DNA of 64,000 nucleotides, from NCBI RefSeq assembly GCF_001282625.1, contig NZ_CTEJ01000002.1, forward strand, positions 1,490,501-1,554,500, given 5' to 3'. Under the pieces are notes generated by a model. It saw only the letters and a list, made by a program, of their open reading frames with translations. It was not told the DNA's origin and ran no database searches. The stretch is from Lascolabacillus massiliensis. Lineage in GTDB: Bacteria; Bacteroidota; Bacteroidia; Bacteroidales; Dysgonomonadaceae. Position numbers and translations under genes: made by a program. Shown here one piece after another: positions 17,999 through 26,115 of this stretch; position 1 is the stretch's first letter; each line of letters begins with the position of its first letter.

Positions 17999-19633
17999 TT
18001 AGTTTAATTTTTCTTTCAGGCTCTCAGGAAGATAGAAAGTATCATTCTTATCGATATAAACCACAACAGAGCCAATATCAAATGGTTTCCCGTTCAACTT
18101 ACCCACTGAAGAGAAAGCCTTAACTTCCAAAGTGTTTTTCCCTTTTTTGATATTAAGAACAGGAAATGCGGGATCACTTTTGTCGGTTTTCATTGTCATA
18201 CCATTAAAAACTTCAGAATGCTTTACAAAGATTCTGTCCGATAGTTCCTGCAGACTAATATCAAGTCCGGACACCTTTTGCAGGTACTCATTAACCTGAA
18301 CATTGGTAAGATGTCCCTTAGGAGTATCACCCTGTGGGTGGTATGCAGATAGAAGCACCTCTTCACCGGTGTGCCCTCCTGTTGTAAATCCAAAGCACAT
18401 GCGTGAGTTCAGTATATTCAGGATATTATGTGCCATATTGTTGCTTGTACCAACCTTTGTATAATCACCCTCCTGATAATTACGAGAAGATAGGAGAGTC
18501 TGGAGCTCCTCGTCAGTTATATCAATCCCGGTATAATCTCTGAATACATTTTTAATATTAGCAGGATCAGTTTTTATTAAAATAGACTCGAGTCCGTTTG
18601 CACTCAATTTAATACCAGAAACAGTTTCAAACAGCTGATCAATTGAAAGCTTGTCATAACCAGGGCATTCTCTTGAACCAATAGAGAATCCGCTATTCCC
18701 GTGATCTGCAAGAATAACCACTGCAGTATTGCCATCCTTCTTAGCAAACTCAATTACTTTCCCCACAGCCTCATCAAAAGCCAGGTACTCATTAATCATA
18801 GTCGCTGCATCATTAGCGTGAGCAGCCCAGTCAACCTGACTACCCTCAACCATTAGGAAAAATCCATTCTCCTTTTCAGAAAGAATTTCAAGTGCTTTTG
18901 TTGTCATCTCAGCAATAGAGGGTACTCTGTCAGGATTTCTGTCAATATTATATGGTAATGCTTTTTCACCAAACAGAGCCCATACTTTACCATCACCATC
19001 AAAATTAAGTAAAGCATCTTTATCATCCTGAATAAGAGTAATACCCTTGTTATTAAAATGTTGCTTAATATCATCAGTGAGGATACTGTTTCCGCCCCCA
19101 AACAGCACATCCAGATTCTGATAAGCTATTTGGGGTGCTATAGCATTATAATTGCCCCTGTTATAATAGTGTGCTGAAAAGTCGGCAGGCGTAGCATGAG
19201 GAAATTCACAAGTCACAACAAGTCCCACAGCCTTATTCTTTAGCAATTTAGATGCTTCAAGAATTGTTGCTGCAGGCTGATATGTACGATTACCATCAAC
19301 AGGAAATATATCATTATCCGAAACCTCCGGATGAATAGAAACATTACCGGTTTGCTGTAATACACCCGAAGCGTAAGTCGACCCGGTTGGCGCCGAGTCA
19401 CCAATAGGTGCATTAGAGGAGAATGTTGTTACCGTTCCTGATATATAAGGATCAACATTGAGCCCTTCTCCTAATCCGTTATAATGCTTAAACCATCTGG
19501 CAGCAGAGTAAACACTAAGTGATGTACCATCAGGAATCATCACTATTACATTTTTAACTGGACTTACTTCTTGAGAAAAAGCTACTATCGGGAATATTAG
19601 TAACAGCAGCAGAAAATTAGATATCTTTTTCAT
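17999..19633 (-). CDS. Alkaline phosphatase, exported
   Basis: This enzyme hydrolyses phosphate monoesters in the periplasm. The ATG at 19633 gives a signal peptide (MKKISNFLLLLLIFPIVAFSQ) and 544 residues; a longer in-frame reading would start upstream of the promoter. The PhoA-superfamily sites are visible: metal Asp in MIPDGTS, the nucleophile Ser in GDSAPTGSTYASG, VEGSQVDWAAHAND, the metal pair in ILADHGNSG, and TGGHTGEEV near the C-terminus with its His. An accessory beta-rich C-terminal region ends the protein. It is transcribed divergently from surE across a spacer with a palindrome. Confidence 0.94.
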   Translation of the reverse strand: MKKISNFLLLLLIFPIVAFSQEVSPVKNVIVMIPDGTSLSVYSAARWFKHYNGLGEGLNVDPYISGTVTTFSSNAPIGDSAPTGSTYASGVLQQTGNVSIHPEVSDNDIFPVDGNRTYQPAATILEASKLLKNKAVGLVVTCEFPHATPADFSAHYYNRGNYNAIAPQIAYQNLDVLFGGGNSILTDDIKQHFNNKGITLIQDDKDALLNFDGDGKVWALFGEKALPYNIDRNPDRVPSIAEMTTKALEILSEKENGFFLMVEGSQVDWAAHANDAATMINEYLAFDEAVGKVIEFAKKDGNTAVVILADHGNSGFSIGSRECPGYDKLSIDQLFETVSGIKLSANGLESILIKTDPANIKNVFRDYTGIDITDEELQTLLSSRNYQEGDYTKVGTSNNMAHNILNILNSRMCFGFTTGGHTGEEVLLSAYHPQGDTPKGHLTNVQVNEYLQKVSGLDISLQELSDRIFVKHSEVFNGMTMKTDKSDPAFPVLNIKKGKNTLEVKAFSSVGKLNGKPFDIGSVVVYIDKNDTFYLPESLKEKLN

Positions 19634-19672
19634 TTTAACTATTTTGTTATAAACATTCATATGGTGAACGCA

Positions 19673-19705
19673 CAAAGTTATAAAAAAGTTGAACTTTATT
19701 ATCAA
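19673..19705 (-). promoter_or_regulatory. Promoter of the alkaline phosphatase gene (-7 and -33)
   Basis: On the minus strand TAACTTTG (19673-19680) is the -7 element. TTG (complement of 19703-19705) lies 22 bases upstream, within the range of -33 elements. It predicts a leader of about 30 bases to the ATG at 19633. Confidence 0.6.
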
Positions 19706-19724
19706 GTTCGTAAATATGATTGTT

Positions 19725-19740
19725 TACCATAATTATGGTA
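19725..19740. promoter_or_regulatory. 16-bp perfect palindrome, candidate operator between alkaline phosphatase and surE
   Basis: TACCATAATTATGGTA is a perfect 16-bp palindrome. A third half-site follows, so a second, overlapping imperfect inverted repeat can be read as GTTTACCATA (from 19722) against TATGGCAAAC (to 19750) with a single mismatch. It lies 25 bases before the surE -7 element and about 20 bases upstream of the alkaline phosphatase -33 element. The regulator is unknown. Confidence 0.55.
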
Positions 19741-19764
19741 TATGGCAAACTACTTGATTTTCCT

Positions 19765-19772
19765 TATATTTG
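19765..19772 (+). promoter_or_regulatory. -7 promoter element of surE-lpxB
   Basis: TATATTTG matches TAnnTTTG and lies 48 bases before the surE ATG. Confidence 0.55.
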
Positions 19773-19819
19773 TATCTCTAAAAATTCAAAAAACAGAAAA
19801 AAATTAAAATCAAAATATA

Positions 19820-20584
19820 ATGAGCGACAGAAAGCCACTGATTCTTATAACTAATGATGATGGATATCAGGCAAAGGGAATTGCCGAGTTAATAAATGCG
19901 ATGAAAGGGTTGGGGGAGCTTGTAGTCTTCGCCCCCGATTCGCACCGTTCAGGCATGTCTAGTGCCATAACAACAGCTCATCCGCTACGTGCCAGAATCT
20001 ATCATCAGGAGGAAAACCTTACAGCATATATGTGCAACGGAACACCGGTTGATTGTGTTAAGCTGGCGCTAAATGAGTTTCTGGAGCGAAAGCCCGATCT
20101 TTTAGTTTCAGGTGTCAATCACGGTTCCAATGCAGGAATCAGTGTATTGTATTCAGGAACAGTAGCAGCTGCACTTGAAGGGTGTGTATCCAATATTCCA
20201 TCAATTGCATTTTCATTGTGCGATTTTACACCTGATGCCGACTTCACTTACACAGCCAGAATTGCAGAAAAGCTTGCAAGGAAAGTTTTAAGCGATGGAC
20301 TCCCCAAGGGAATTTGTCTTAATGTGAATGTACCTGTAGGAGAGGTAAAAGGAATAAGAATGACTACACAAACTCAGGGTAAATGGGTTAATGAATACCA
20401 GCGCTCTCAGGATGGTATCGGAAGAGACGTTTTCTGGATGACAGGCAATTTCGAAAACTGGGAGGCAGATAACGTAAACAACGATGAATGGGCATTAGCC
20501 AACGGTTATGCTGCAGTGGTACCGGTGAAAATAGATATGACTGCACATGATCTCATTCCTGAATTAAAAGAGTGGGAACTTTAA
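19820..20584 (+). CDS. surE: 5'/3'-nucleotidase SurE
   Basis: SurE dephosphorylates 5' and 3' nucleotides (and short polyphosphate in some species). At 254 residues it is standard. The N-terminal metal pair ILITNDDGYQAKG (Asp13, Asp14), FAPDSHRSGMSSAIT, and VSGVNHGSNAGISVLYSGTVAAALEG are all family-defining. It is followed after 37 bases by lpxB, so the two are likely co-transcribed from the promoter at 19765. The pairing surE-lpxB recurs in Bacteroidales, but no shared pathway is known. Confidence 0.96.
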   Translation: MSDRKPLILITNDDGYQAKGIAELINAMKGLGELVVFAPDSHRSGMSSAITTAHPLRARIYHQEENLTAYMCNGTPVDCVKLALNEFLERKPDLLVSGVNHGSNAGISVLYSGTVAAALEGCVSNIPSIAFSLCDFTPDADFTYTARIAEKLARKVLSDGLPKGICLNVNVPVGEVKGIRMTTQTQGKWVNEYQRSQDGIGRDVFWMTGNFENWEADNVNNDEWALANGYAAVVPVKIDMTAHDLIPELKEWEL

Positions 20585-20621
20585 TAGACTCCATCTTGTT
20601 CTCATATAAAAAGGTTTATCT

Positions 20622-21755
20622 ATGAAATATTATATAGTAGCCGGCGAAGCATCCGGAGATTTGCATGCATCCAACCTAATGAAATCATTAAAACAGTTGG
20701 ATAAAGAGGCAGAATTCCGCTTTTTTGGAGGAGACCTCATGAAGTCTGCCGGAGGTACACTCGTAAAGCATTACAGGGAGATGGCCTTTATGGGAATCAT
20801 CCCTGTTATAATGAACAGCCGCACTATATTAAAGAACCTCTCTATTTGCAAAAAAGATATAGCTAACTATAATCCCGATGCTGTAATACTTGTTGATTAT
20901 CCGGGTTTCAACTTAAAAATTGCAAAGTATGTAAAGACAGAACTGAAGATACCTGTTTTTTACTATATATCACCAAAAGTATGGGCCTGGAAAGAGTATC
21001 GTGTAAAATCATTCAAGAAGTATGTTGACGAGATGCTTTGCATCCTGCCATTTGAGGTAGAATTCTTTAAAAAGCATAACTATGACGTTCATTATGTAGG
21101 TAATCCCACTGTTGATGCTATTGCCGGCAGAGATCATAAAGATGAAACTTTCAGCGATTTTATAAAATCGAATAATCTTCCTGACAAACCAATAATAGCT
21201 TTGCTTGCAGGAAGCAGGAAACAGGAGATTGCCGGAAATCTCCCATTAATGCTGAAGTCTGTAGAAAGCTATGCAGATGGATACCAGTTTATTATAGCAG
21301 GTGCCCCAGGTATAGATCGCGAATTCTATAAAAACTATACTCTATCCAACCCGGATATTGTTGTACTATTTGATCAGACTTACAGAATTCTCGCACAATC
21401 AGATGCAGCGCTGGTGACCTCCGGTACAGCCACATTGGAAACAGCAATATTAAATGTTCCTCAAGTTGTCTGTTACAGCATGCCTTCACCCAGACTCTCA
21501 AGCTGGGCGTTTAGAAATATACTCCATACGCCATATATCTCACTTGTAAATCTTATTTGCGGGCAGGAGGTAGTTAAAGAGTATTTTGCCGCTACATTCA
21601 CAGTAGAGAATGTGCGGAAAGAGCTGGGGCAGATGCTGCATGTGCAGAAGTACCGACAAAACATGCTTAACAACTACAAGGAGATGCGTGATATACTGGG
21701 AGAAAGCGGAGCATCAGACAGAGCTGCACAAATTATTTACTCAAAAACAAATTAA
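20622..21755 (+). CDS. lpxB: Lipid-A-disaccharide synthase
   Basis: LpxB (GT19) condenses lipid X with UDP-2,3-diacylglucosamine to make the tetraacyl disaccharide of lipid A. The N-terminal YIVAGEASGDLHASNLMKSL, FFGGDLMKSAGG and FMGIIPVI are family hallmarks. So are VDYPGFNLKIAKY, YYISPKVWAWKEYRVK, LCILPFEVEFF and LVTSGTATLETAIL. At 377 residues it is complete. Together with lpxH at 5.25 kb this accounts for two consecutive steps of lipid A synthesis. It probably shares the surE promoter. Confidence 0.96.
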   Translation: MKYYIVAGEASGDLHASNLMKSLKQLDKEAEFRFFGGDLMKSAGGTLVKHYREMAFMGIIPVIMNSRTILKNLSICKKDIANYNPDAVILVDYPGFNLKIAKYVKTELKIPVFYYISPKVWAWKEYRVKSFKKYVDEMLCILPFEVEFFKKHNYDVHYVGNPTVDAIAGRDHKDETFSDFIKSNNLPDKPIIALLAGSRKQEIAGNLPLMLKSVESYADGYQFIIAGAPGIDREFYKNYTLSNPDIVVLFDQTYRILAQSDAALVTSGTATLETAILNVPQVVCYSMPSPRLSSWAFRNILHTPYISLVNLICGQEVVKEYFAATFTVENVRKELGQMLHVQKYRQNMLNNYKEMRDILGESGASDRAAQIIYSKTN

Positions 21756-21839
21756 TATTTCTTACATATTACATCTGTTATTCCTCTTTTTTGTTTACTT
21801 TGCGTATAAGAGCAACAGAAAATTTAAAACATTAATCAA

Positions 21840-22856
21840 ATGAAAATCGGAATTCTTTCATCAGGTGGAGATGCACCCGGAATCAATGCTACCATTCGCG
21901 GTGTAGGTAAAACAGCCATCAATAACTATGGCATGCAAGTGATAGGTATTCAGAACGGATTCTCAGGTCTGCTATACAAAGATATTGTAGAGCTAACTGA
22001 TGCATCACTTTCTGGAATCTTGAATTTAGGTGGTACTATACTGGGTACTGCAAGAGAGAAGGTATTCCGTAAAATGATTACCTCTCCCGATGAGAAGGAC
22101 AGGGAACAGATTAAGGCAGCCTATCAGGAGCTTGGACTCGATTGTCTTGTATGTATTGGAGGCAATGGAACACAGCGTACGACATACATGCTGTCGCAGC
22201 TGGGATTAAACGTTATAGGTGTTCCAAAAACTATAGATAATGACGTTTATGGCACTGATGTAACCTTTGGATTTGATACAGCTGTAAATATTGCAACAGA
22301 TGCTATAGACCGTCTGCATTCTACAGCCAGCTCACACCGTCGTGTTATGGTTATCGAGCTTATGGGTCATCATGCAGGATGGATCACACTTTATGCCGGT
22401 ATGGCAGGTGGAGCAGATATAATATTACTCCCTGAGTTGGGGTACAACATGAAGGTTATAATCGACAAGATAAATAAACGTATGGAGTTGGGTAAAGCAT
22501 ACTCAATTGTTGCAGTTGCTGAAGGAGTGGAGCTTCCAACAAAGGAACGTCCGGCAACATATTTTGCCAGAGAGATTGAGGAGCAGACAGGGTATGAAAC
22601 ACGTGAAACCGTTTTGGGTTACATACAAAGAGGCGGATCACCCTCGCCAAGTGATAAAATTCTCGGTACTCTATTAGGCGGTCATGCAGCTGACCTTATA
22701 CATGAAGGAAAGTTTGGTCGCATGGTAGCTAAACTAGGCAATAAAATATCTGATGTACCTTTATCAGAAGTTGAAGGGAAACTGCGACTAATTACTCCTG
22801 ATACAGATCTTGTGGTTCAAGGTAAAAAAATGGGAATCTCTTTCGGGGTTTGGTAA
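21840..22856 (+). CDS. pfkA: 6-phosphofructokinase
   Basis: PFK phosphorylates fructose-6-phosphate, a committed step of glycolysis. The protein (338 residues) has the expected motifs: ILSSGGDAPGINA, PKTIDND (129-135, catalytic Asp), ELMGHHAGW and ETVLGYIQRGGSPSPSD. At the nucleotide site it reads GGNGTQ (107-112), where classical ATP-dependent PFKs have GGDGS/T; the Asp to Asn change is normal for a Bacteroidetes subgroup as far as I recall. GG-x-G rather than GGDD argues for ATP rather than pyrophosphate. It has a near-match promoter (TTACTTTG at about 21796) and converges with rnc. Confidence 0.93.
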   Translation: MKIGILSSGGDAPGINATIRGVGKTAINNYGMQVIGIQNGFSGLLYKDIVELTDASLSGILNLGGTILGTAREKVFRKMITSPDEKDREQIKAAYQELGLDCLVCIGGNGTQRTTYMLSQLGLNVIGVPKTIDNDVYGTDVTFGFDTAVNIATDAIDRLHSTASSHRRVMVIELMGHHAGWITLYAGMAGGADIILLPELGYNMKVIIDKINKRMELGKAYSIVAVAEGVELPTKERPATYFAREIEEQTGYETRETVLGYIQRGGSPSPSDKILGTLLGGHAADLIHEGKFGRMVAKLGNKISDVPLSEVEGKLRLITPDTDLVVQGKKMGISFGVW

Positions 22857-22872
22857 AACCCCTTAAGATTCC
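22833..22872. terminator. Hairpin shared by the 3' ends of pfkA and rnc
   Basis: Two nested perfect stems share one axis: GGGGTTT (22845-22851) with AAACCCC (22856-22862), and outside it GGAATCT (22833-22839) with AGATTCC (22866-22872). The structure covers both stop codons (pfkA 22854-22856; rnc 22863-22865). No T-run follows on either strand, so it may be a transcript-end stabiliser or Rho-stop-type element rather than a classical terminator. Confidence 0.55.
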
Positions 22873-23666
22873 ATATCGTTATCTTCCGACTCAGTCTCAG
22901 ATTTTATTGATTCTATCAGAACGTCCTGCAAATCATTACTTTCTCGCAATTTCTTAATTGCCATTTTTGCAGCTTTCTGATGAGATTCTTTCTTTGAGTA
23001 ACCTTTACCTGAGCCAATCTCTACATTACCTACCTTAACACAGGATACAAAAACCGGGTTATTTTGTGAGTCGTATGACGAATCAGTCACCTCAAAGATA
23101 ACATCAACCCTGTTTTTCTGTCCCCATTCAATTAATCTTGATTTAAAATCTACCTCACTCTTAAGTACTTTTTCAATATTAATATGTTGCTTGATCATCG
23201 TCTCAAAAACAAACTTCTTGGCAACACGATAACCCTGGTCGAGATATATAGCCCCGATCAGAGCTTCAAGCGCATCACCATAAATATTTGTATTGTGTGC
23301 AAGATTCCGGGTAGCTGAAACAATCAGTTTGTCCAGTCCCAGATTAATTGCAAGTTTGTTCAAAGTTTCCCTTTGTACTATTCGAGAACGCGTACTTGTA
23401 AGGAAGCCCTCCTTCTTGTTTTCAAATTTCTTATATAGAATATCCGCTACAATTGCATCCAATATAGCGTCACCCAAGAATTCAAGTCGCTCGTTATTCA
23501 CCCATTTCCCTTTCTTGGAACGGACAGAAGAAGAGCGGTGAGTCATGGCTTCCCTGTACAGATCAATCCTATCAGGATAAAATCCCAGTACATTATAAAA
23601 AGTAAGGTAAGGCTCCTTCCCTCTGTGTGGAATAGCCTTAATCCTTTTTACTAATCTTCTTAACAC
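22863..23666 (-). CDS. rnc: Ribonuclease III
   Basis: RNase III cleaves double-stranded RNA, including rRNA precursors. The catalytic domain shows ERLEFLGDAILDAIVADIL and the second acidic site EALIGAIYLDQGY. The C-terminal double-stranded RNA-binding domain includes GSGKGYSKKESHQKAAKMAIKKL. At 267 residues it is longer than the E. coli enzyme, through N- and C-terminal tails common in this phylum. It is 1 base downstream of fabF, forming the acpP-fabF-rnc unit conserved in Bacteroidetes. Confidence 0.96.
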   Translation of the reverse strand: MLRRLVKRIKAIPHRGKEPYLTFYNVLGFYPDRIDLYREAMTHRSSSVRSKKGKWVNNERLEFLGDAILDAIVADILYKKFENKKEGFLTSTRSRIVQRETLNKLAINLGLDKLIVSATRNLAHNTNIYGDALEALIGAIYLDQGYRVAKKFVFETMIKQHINIEKVLKSEVDFKSRLIEWGQKNRVDVIFEVTDSSYDSQNNPVFVSCVKVGNVEIGSGKGYSKKESHQKAAKMAIKKLRESNDLQDVLIESIKSETESEDNDMES

Positions 23667-23667
23667 A

Positions 23668-24930
23668 TTACTTATTGTATTGCTTGAGAATTACACTTGC
23701 GTTGTGTCCCCCAAAGCCAAAAGTATTAGATAACGCAGCTCTTATCTCTCTTTTTTGAGCTTTGTTGAATGTAAAATTCAGATTGTAGTCAATTTCCGGA
23801 TCGTTATCCCCTTCTACATAGTTAATGGTTGGGGGAACTATCTGATCTTTCAATGCCAGTATACAGAAGAGCGCTTCCATTGCTCCAGCGCCTCCCAGCA
23901 GGTGACCGGTCATTGATTTGGTAGAACTGATGTTTAACTTATAGCTATGATCGCCAAATACATCCTTAATTGCTTTCACCTCAGATATATCACCTACCGG
24001 TGTAGAAGTTCCGTGTACATTAATATAATCTATATCTTCTGGTGTCAGTTCAGCATCTTCCAATGCATTTCGCATAACAAGTTTGGCACCAAGTCCTTCA
24101 GGATGAGAAGCAGTGATGTGATAAGCATCAGCCGACATTCCTCCTCCAACTACTTCTGCATAAATTTTAGCTCCACGAGCTAAGGCGTGCTCCAGTTCTT
24201 CAAGAACCAGAACAGTACCACCCTCACCAATAACAAATCCATCGCGGCTGGCACTAAATGGTCGTGAAGCCTTTTCCGGAGATTCGTTTCTTGTTGAAAG
24301 TGCGTGCATTGCATTGAACCCTCCAACAGAAGCAGCACTAATAGTGGCCTCCGACCCTCCTGATACAATCACATTAGCTTTATTAAGTCTAATCAGATTG
24401 AACGCATCAACAATAGCGTTAGTTGATGAAGCACAGGCTGATACGGTTGCATAGTTAGGACCCCTCAGTCCATAAATCATAGAGATATGCCCTGCAGCAA
24501 TATCGGCTATCATTTTCGGAATGAAAAAAGGATTAAATCTAGGGGCTCTATCTTTTTCAAGATAATAATTGCCTACCTCTTCTTCAAAAGTTCTTATTCC
24601 GCCAATACCGGCAGAGAATATCACACCTATTCTGTCTCTGTTTTCCTTGTCAAGATCCAGACCTGAATCCTCCATTGCCTCTTTCGCTGCGTGAATGGCA
24701 AATTGTGAGTATCGGTCATATTTCCTTGCCTCTTTTCTCTCGAAAAGATTGTTTGGATCAAAATCCTTTACTTCACAAGCAAACTGAGTCTTGAAAAGTG
24801 ATGCATCGAAATGAGTAATAGGCCCGGCACCACTTTTACCTGCTAAAGCGTTTTCCCACGTGGTTTTCACGTCGTTGCCCAGCGGGTTGATGGTTCCCAG
24901 GCCTGTTACTACAACTCTTTTTAATTCCAT
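23668..24930 (-). CDS. fabF: 3-oxoacyl-ACP synthase II
   Basis: FabF condenses malonyl-ACP with acyl-ACP to elongate fatty acids. The 420-residue protein has the thiolase fold with the catalytic Cys in VSACASSTNAI, the first His in INVHGTSTPVGD, the second His in STKSMTGHLLGGAGAMEA, and the closing FGFGGHNASVILK. It starts with VVVTGLGTINPLGN, the family norm. It lies 12 bases after acpP and 1 base before rnc. Confidence 0.97.
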   Translation of the reverse strand: MELKRVVVTGLGTINPLGNDVKTTWENALAGKSGAGPITHFDASLFKTQFACEVKDFDPNNLFERKEARKYDRYSQFAIHAAKEAMEDSGLDLDKENRDRIGVIFSAGIGGIRTFEEEVGNYYLEKDRAPRFNPFFIPKMIADIAAGHISMIYGLRGPNYATVSACASSTNAIVDAFNLIRLNKANVIVSGGSEATISAASVGGFNAMHALSTRNESPEKASRPFSASRDGFVIGEGGTVLVLEELEHALARGAKIYAEVVGGGMSADAYHITASHPEGLGAKLVMRNALEDAELTPEDIDYINVHGTSTPVGDISEVKAIKDVFGDHSYKLNISSTKSMTGHLLGGAGAMEALFCILALKDQIVPPTINYVEGDNDPEIDYNLNFTFNKAQKREIRAALSNTFGFGGHNASVILKQYNK

Positions 24931-24942
24931 GAATAGAATCGA

Positions 24943-25179
24943 TTATTTCGCGTGTTGTTCTACATATGCAATCGCATCGCCAACACTTGAGATCTTTTCT
25001 GCCTGATCGTCTGGAATTGAGATGTTGAATTCTTTTTCGAATTCCATAATCAACTCTACTGTATCAAGTGAATCAGCTCCTAAATCATTAGTGAAGCTTG
25101 CAGTTTCTGTAACTTCAGATTCTTCAACACCTAATTTGTCGACAATGATCGATTTCACTCTTTGTGCTACTTCTGACAT
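24943..25179 (-). CDS. acpP: Acyl carrier protein
   Basis: This small acidic protein carries growing acyl chains on 4'-phosphopantetheine. From the ATG at 25179 (78 residues) the attachment site is Ser37 in [12 protein letters not shown], the strict AcpP motif. An in-frame start 9 bases upstream gives only three extra residues and is less typical. It leads the acpP-fabF-rnc transcript; its promoter lies in the spacer to purN. Confidence 0.97.
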   Translation of the reverse strand: MSEVAQRVKSIIVDKLGVEESEVTETASFTNDLGADSLDTVELIMEFEKEFNISIPDDQAEKISSVGDAIAYVEQHAK

Positions 25180-25290
25180 AACTTTCAATATTAATTAATA
25201 AATAAAATATTATTCTTAAATTTGCGTTTGCAAAGTAACACAAATTTTCTCTAATTGTGCAAGCTTTTGTACAGTAAAAATCAAAAAAGT

Positions 25291-25313
25291 GCACAAATAA
25301 ACCATATTTGTGC
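25291..25313. promoter_or_regulatory. 9-bp inverted repeat at the purN/acpP divergent promoter region
   Basis: GCACAAATA (25291-25299) and TATTTGTGC (25305-25313) are perfect inverted copies around a 5-base spacer. Each arm contains TATTTG, close to the TAnnTTTG element, on opposite strands. It lies 18 bases before the purN ATG and about 110 bases from the acpP start. It could be a pair of back-to-back promoter elements, an operator, or both. Confidence 0.5.
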
Positions 25314-25331
25314 AAAAAAATCAGCTTTTAA

Positions 25332-25916
25332 ATGGTAAATCTAGCAATTTTTGCCTCAGGTAATGGCAGTAATGCCGAAAATATCGCCAATTATTTTCTT
25401 AATAATCTCGATATTAATATTGTACTTATAGTATCAAACAGGGTCAATGCATATGTGCATGAGCGAGCTAAAAAACTTGGCATCCCTTCTGTTACATTTT
25501 GCAAGAGCGATTTTGCCGATGGCACATCTATATTAAAGACACTCAAAGATTATAATACAGATTTTATAGTACTTGCAGGATTCCTTTTAAAAGTACCCGA
25601 AACAATCTTGTTGTCTTATCCCGAACGTATAGTAAATATACATCCTGCACTTCTTCCTAAATATGGTGGCAAAGGAATGTATGGTGATTATGTGCATCAG
25701 GCAGTAAAAGCAGGCGGTGATCAGCACTCGGGAATCACTATACATTATGTAAATGAAAACTATGATGAGGGAGACATTATATTTCAATCCACCTGTGAAG
25801 TTTTGCCAACCGACACACCCGAAGATATCGCCAACAAGGTTCACGCCCTTGAATATGAGCATTATCCTAAAATAGTTGAGGAAATAATAAAAAATTCTTT
25901 CCCTAAAACTGATTAA
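25332..25916 (+). CDS. purN: Phosphoribosylglycinamide formyltransferase
   Basis: PurN formylates GAR using 10-formyl-THF, step 3 of purine synthesis. The 194-residue protein has ASGNGSNAENI (phosphate loop), the loop VLAGFLLKVPE, and the catalytic region VNIHPALLPKYGGKGMYGDYVHQAVKAGGDQHSGITIHYVNENYDEGDIIFQ, which contains Asn-His and Asp. It is monocistronic and followed by tRNA-Leu. The short leader after the inverted repeat leaves little room for further regulation. Confidence 0.96.
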   Translation: MVNLAIFASGNGSNAENIANYFLNNLDINIVLIVSNRVNAYVHERAKKLGIPSVTFCKSDFADGTSILKTLKDYNTDFIVLAGFLLKVPETILLSYPERIVNIHPALLPKYGGKGMYGDYVHQAVKAGGDQHSGITIHYVNENYDEGDIIFQSTCEVLPTDTPEDIANKVHALEYEHYPKIVEEIIKNSFPKTD

Positions 25917-25931
25917 ATTAAAAATAAATTG

Positions 25932-25939
25932 TATCTTTG
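25932..25939 (+). promoter_or_regulatory. -7 promoter element of tRNA-Leu
   Basis: TATCTTTG is a perfect TAnnTTTG 10 bases before the tRNA 5' end, so the precursor leader would be only a few bases long. Confidence 0.6.
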
Positions 25940-25949
25940 CACTCCCATT

Positions 25950-26031
25950 GCGGTCGTGGCGTAATTGGTAGCCGCGCTAGACTTAGGATCTAGTGTCGAG
26001 AGACGTGGGGGTTCGAGTCCCTTCGACCGCA
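25950..26031 (+). tRNA. tRNA-Leu (anticodon UAG)
   Basis: The acceptor stem pairs GCGGTCG with CGACCGC. The anticodon stem CTAGA/TCTAG encloses the loop CTTAGGA with anticodon TAG, reading CUA/CUG leucine codons. A class II variable arm GTCGAGAGAC follows, then the T-arm with TTCGAGT. The T-stem contains G-T pairs at its base. CCA is not encoded and must be added. A terminator follows 22 bases later. Confidence 0.95.
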
Positions 26032-26052
26032 CAACAAAAAACCAATTACTAG

Positions 26053-26085
26053 CTCCCTTAAGAGAAGTCTTGAGGGAGTTTTTTT
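26053..26085 (+). terminator. Terminator after tRNA-Leu
   Basis: The arms CTCCCTTAAGA (26053-26063) and TCTTGAGGGAG (26068-26078) form an 11-bp stem with one G-T pair and a 4-base loop GAAG. Seven T follow. Confidence 0.92.
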
Positions 26086-26115
26086 ATTTAACAACCCTCA
26101 ATTATCACTCCCCTT

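Noticed and set aside
21610-21843. Short frame overlapping the end of lpxB
   Set aside because: It is a shadow of lpxB running into the intergenic spacer before pfkA, with no motif.
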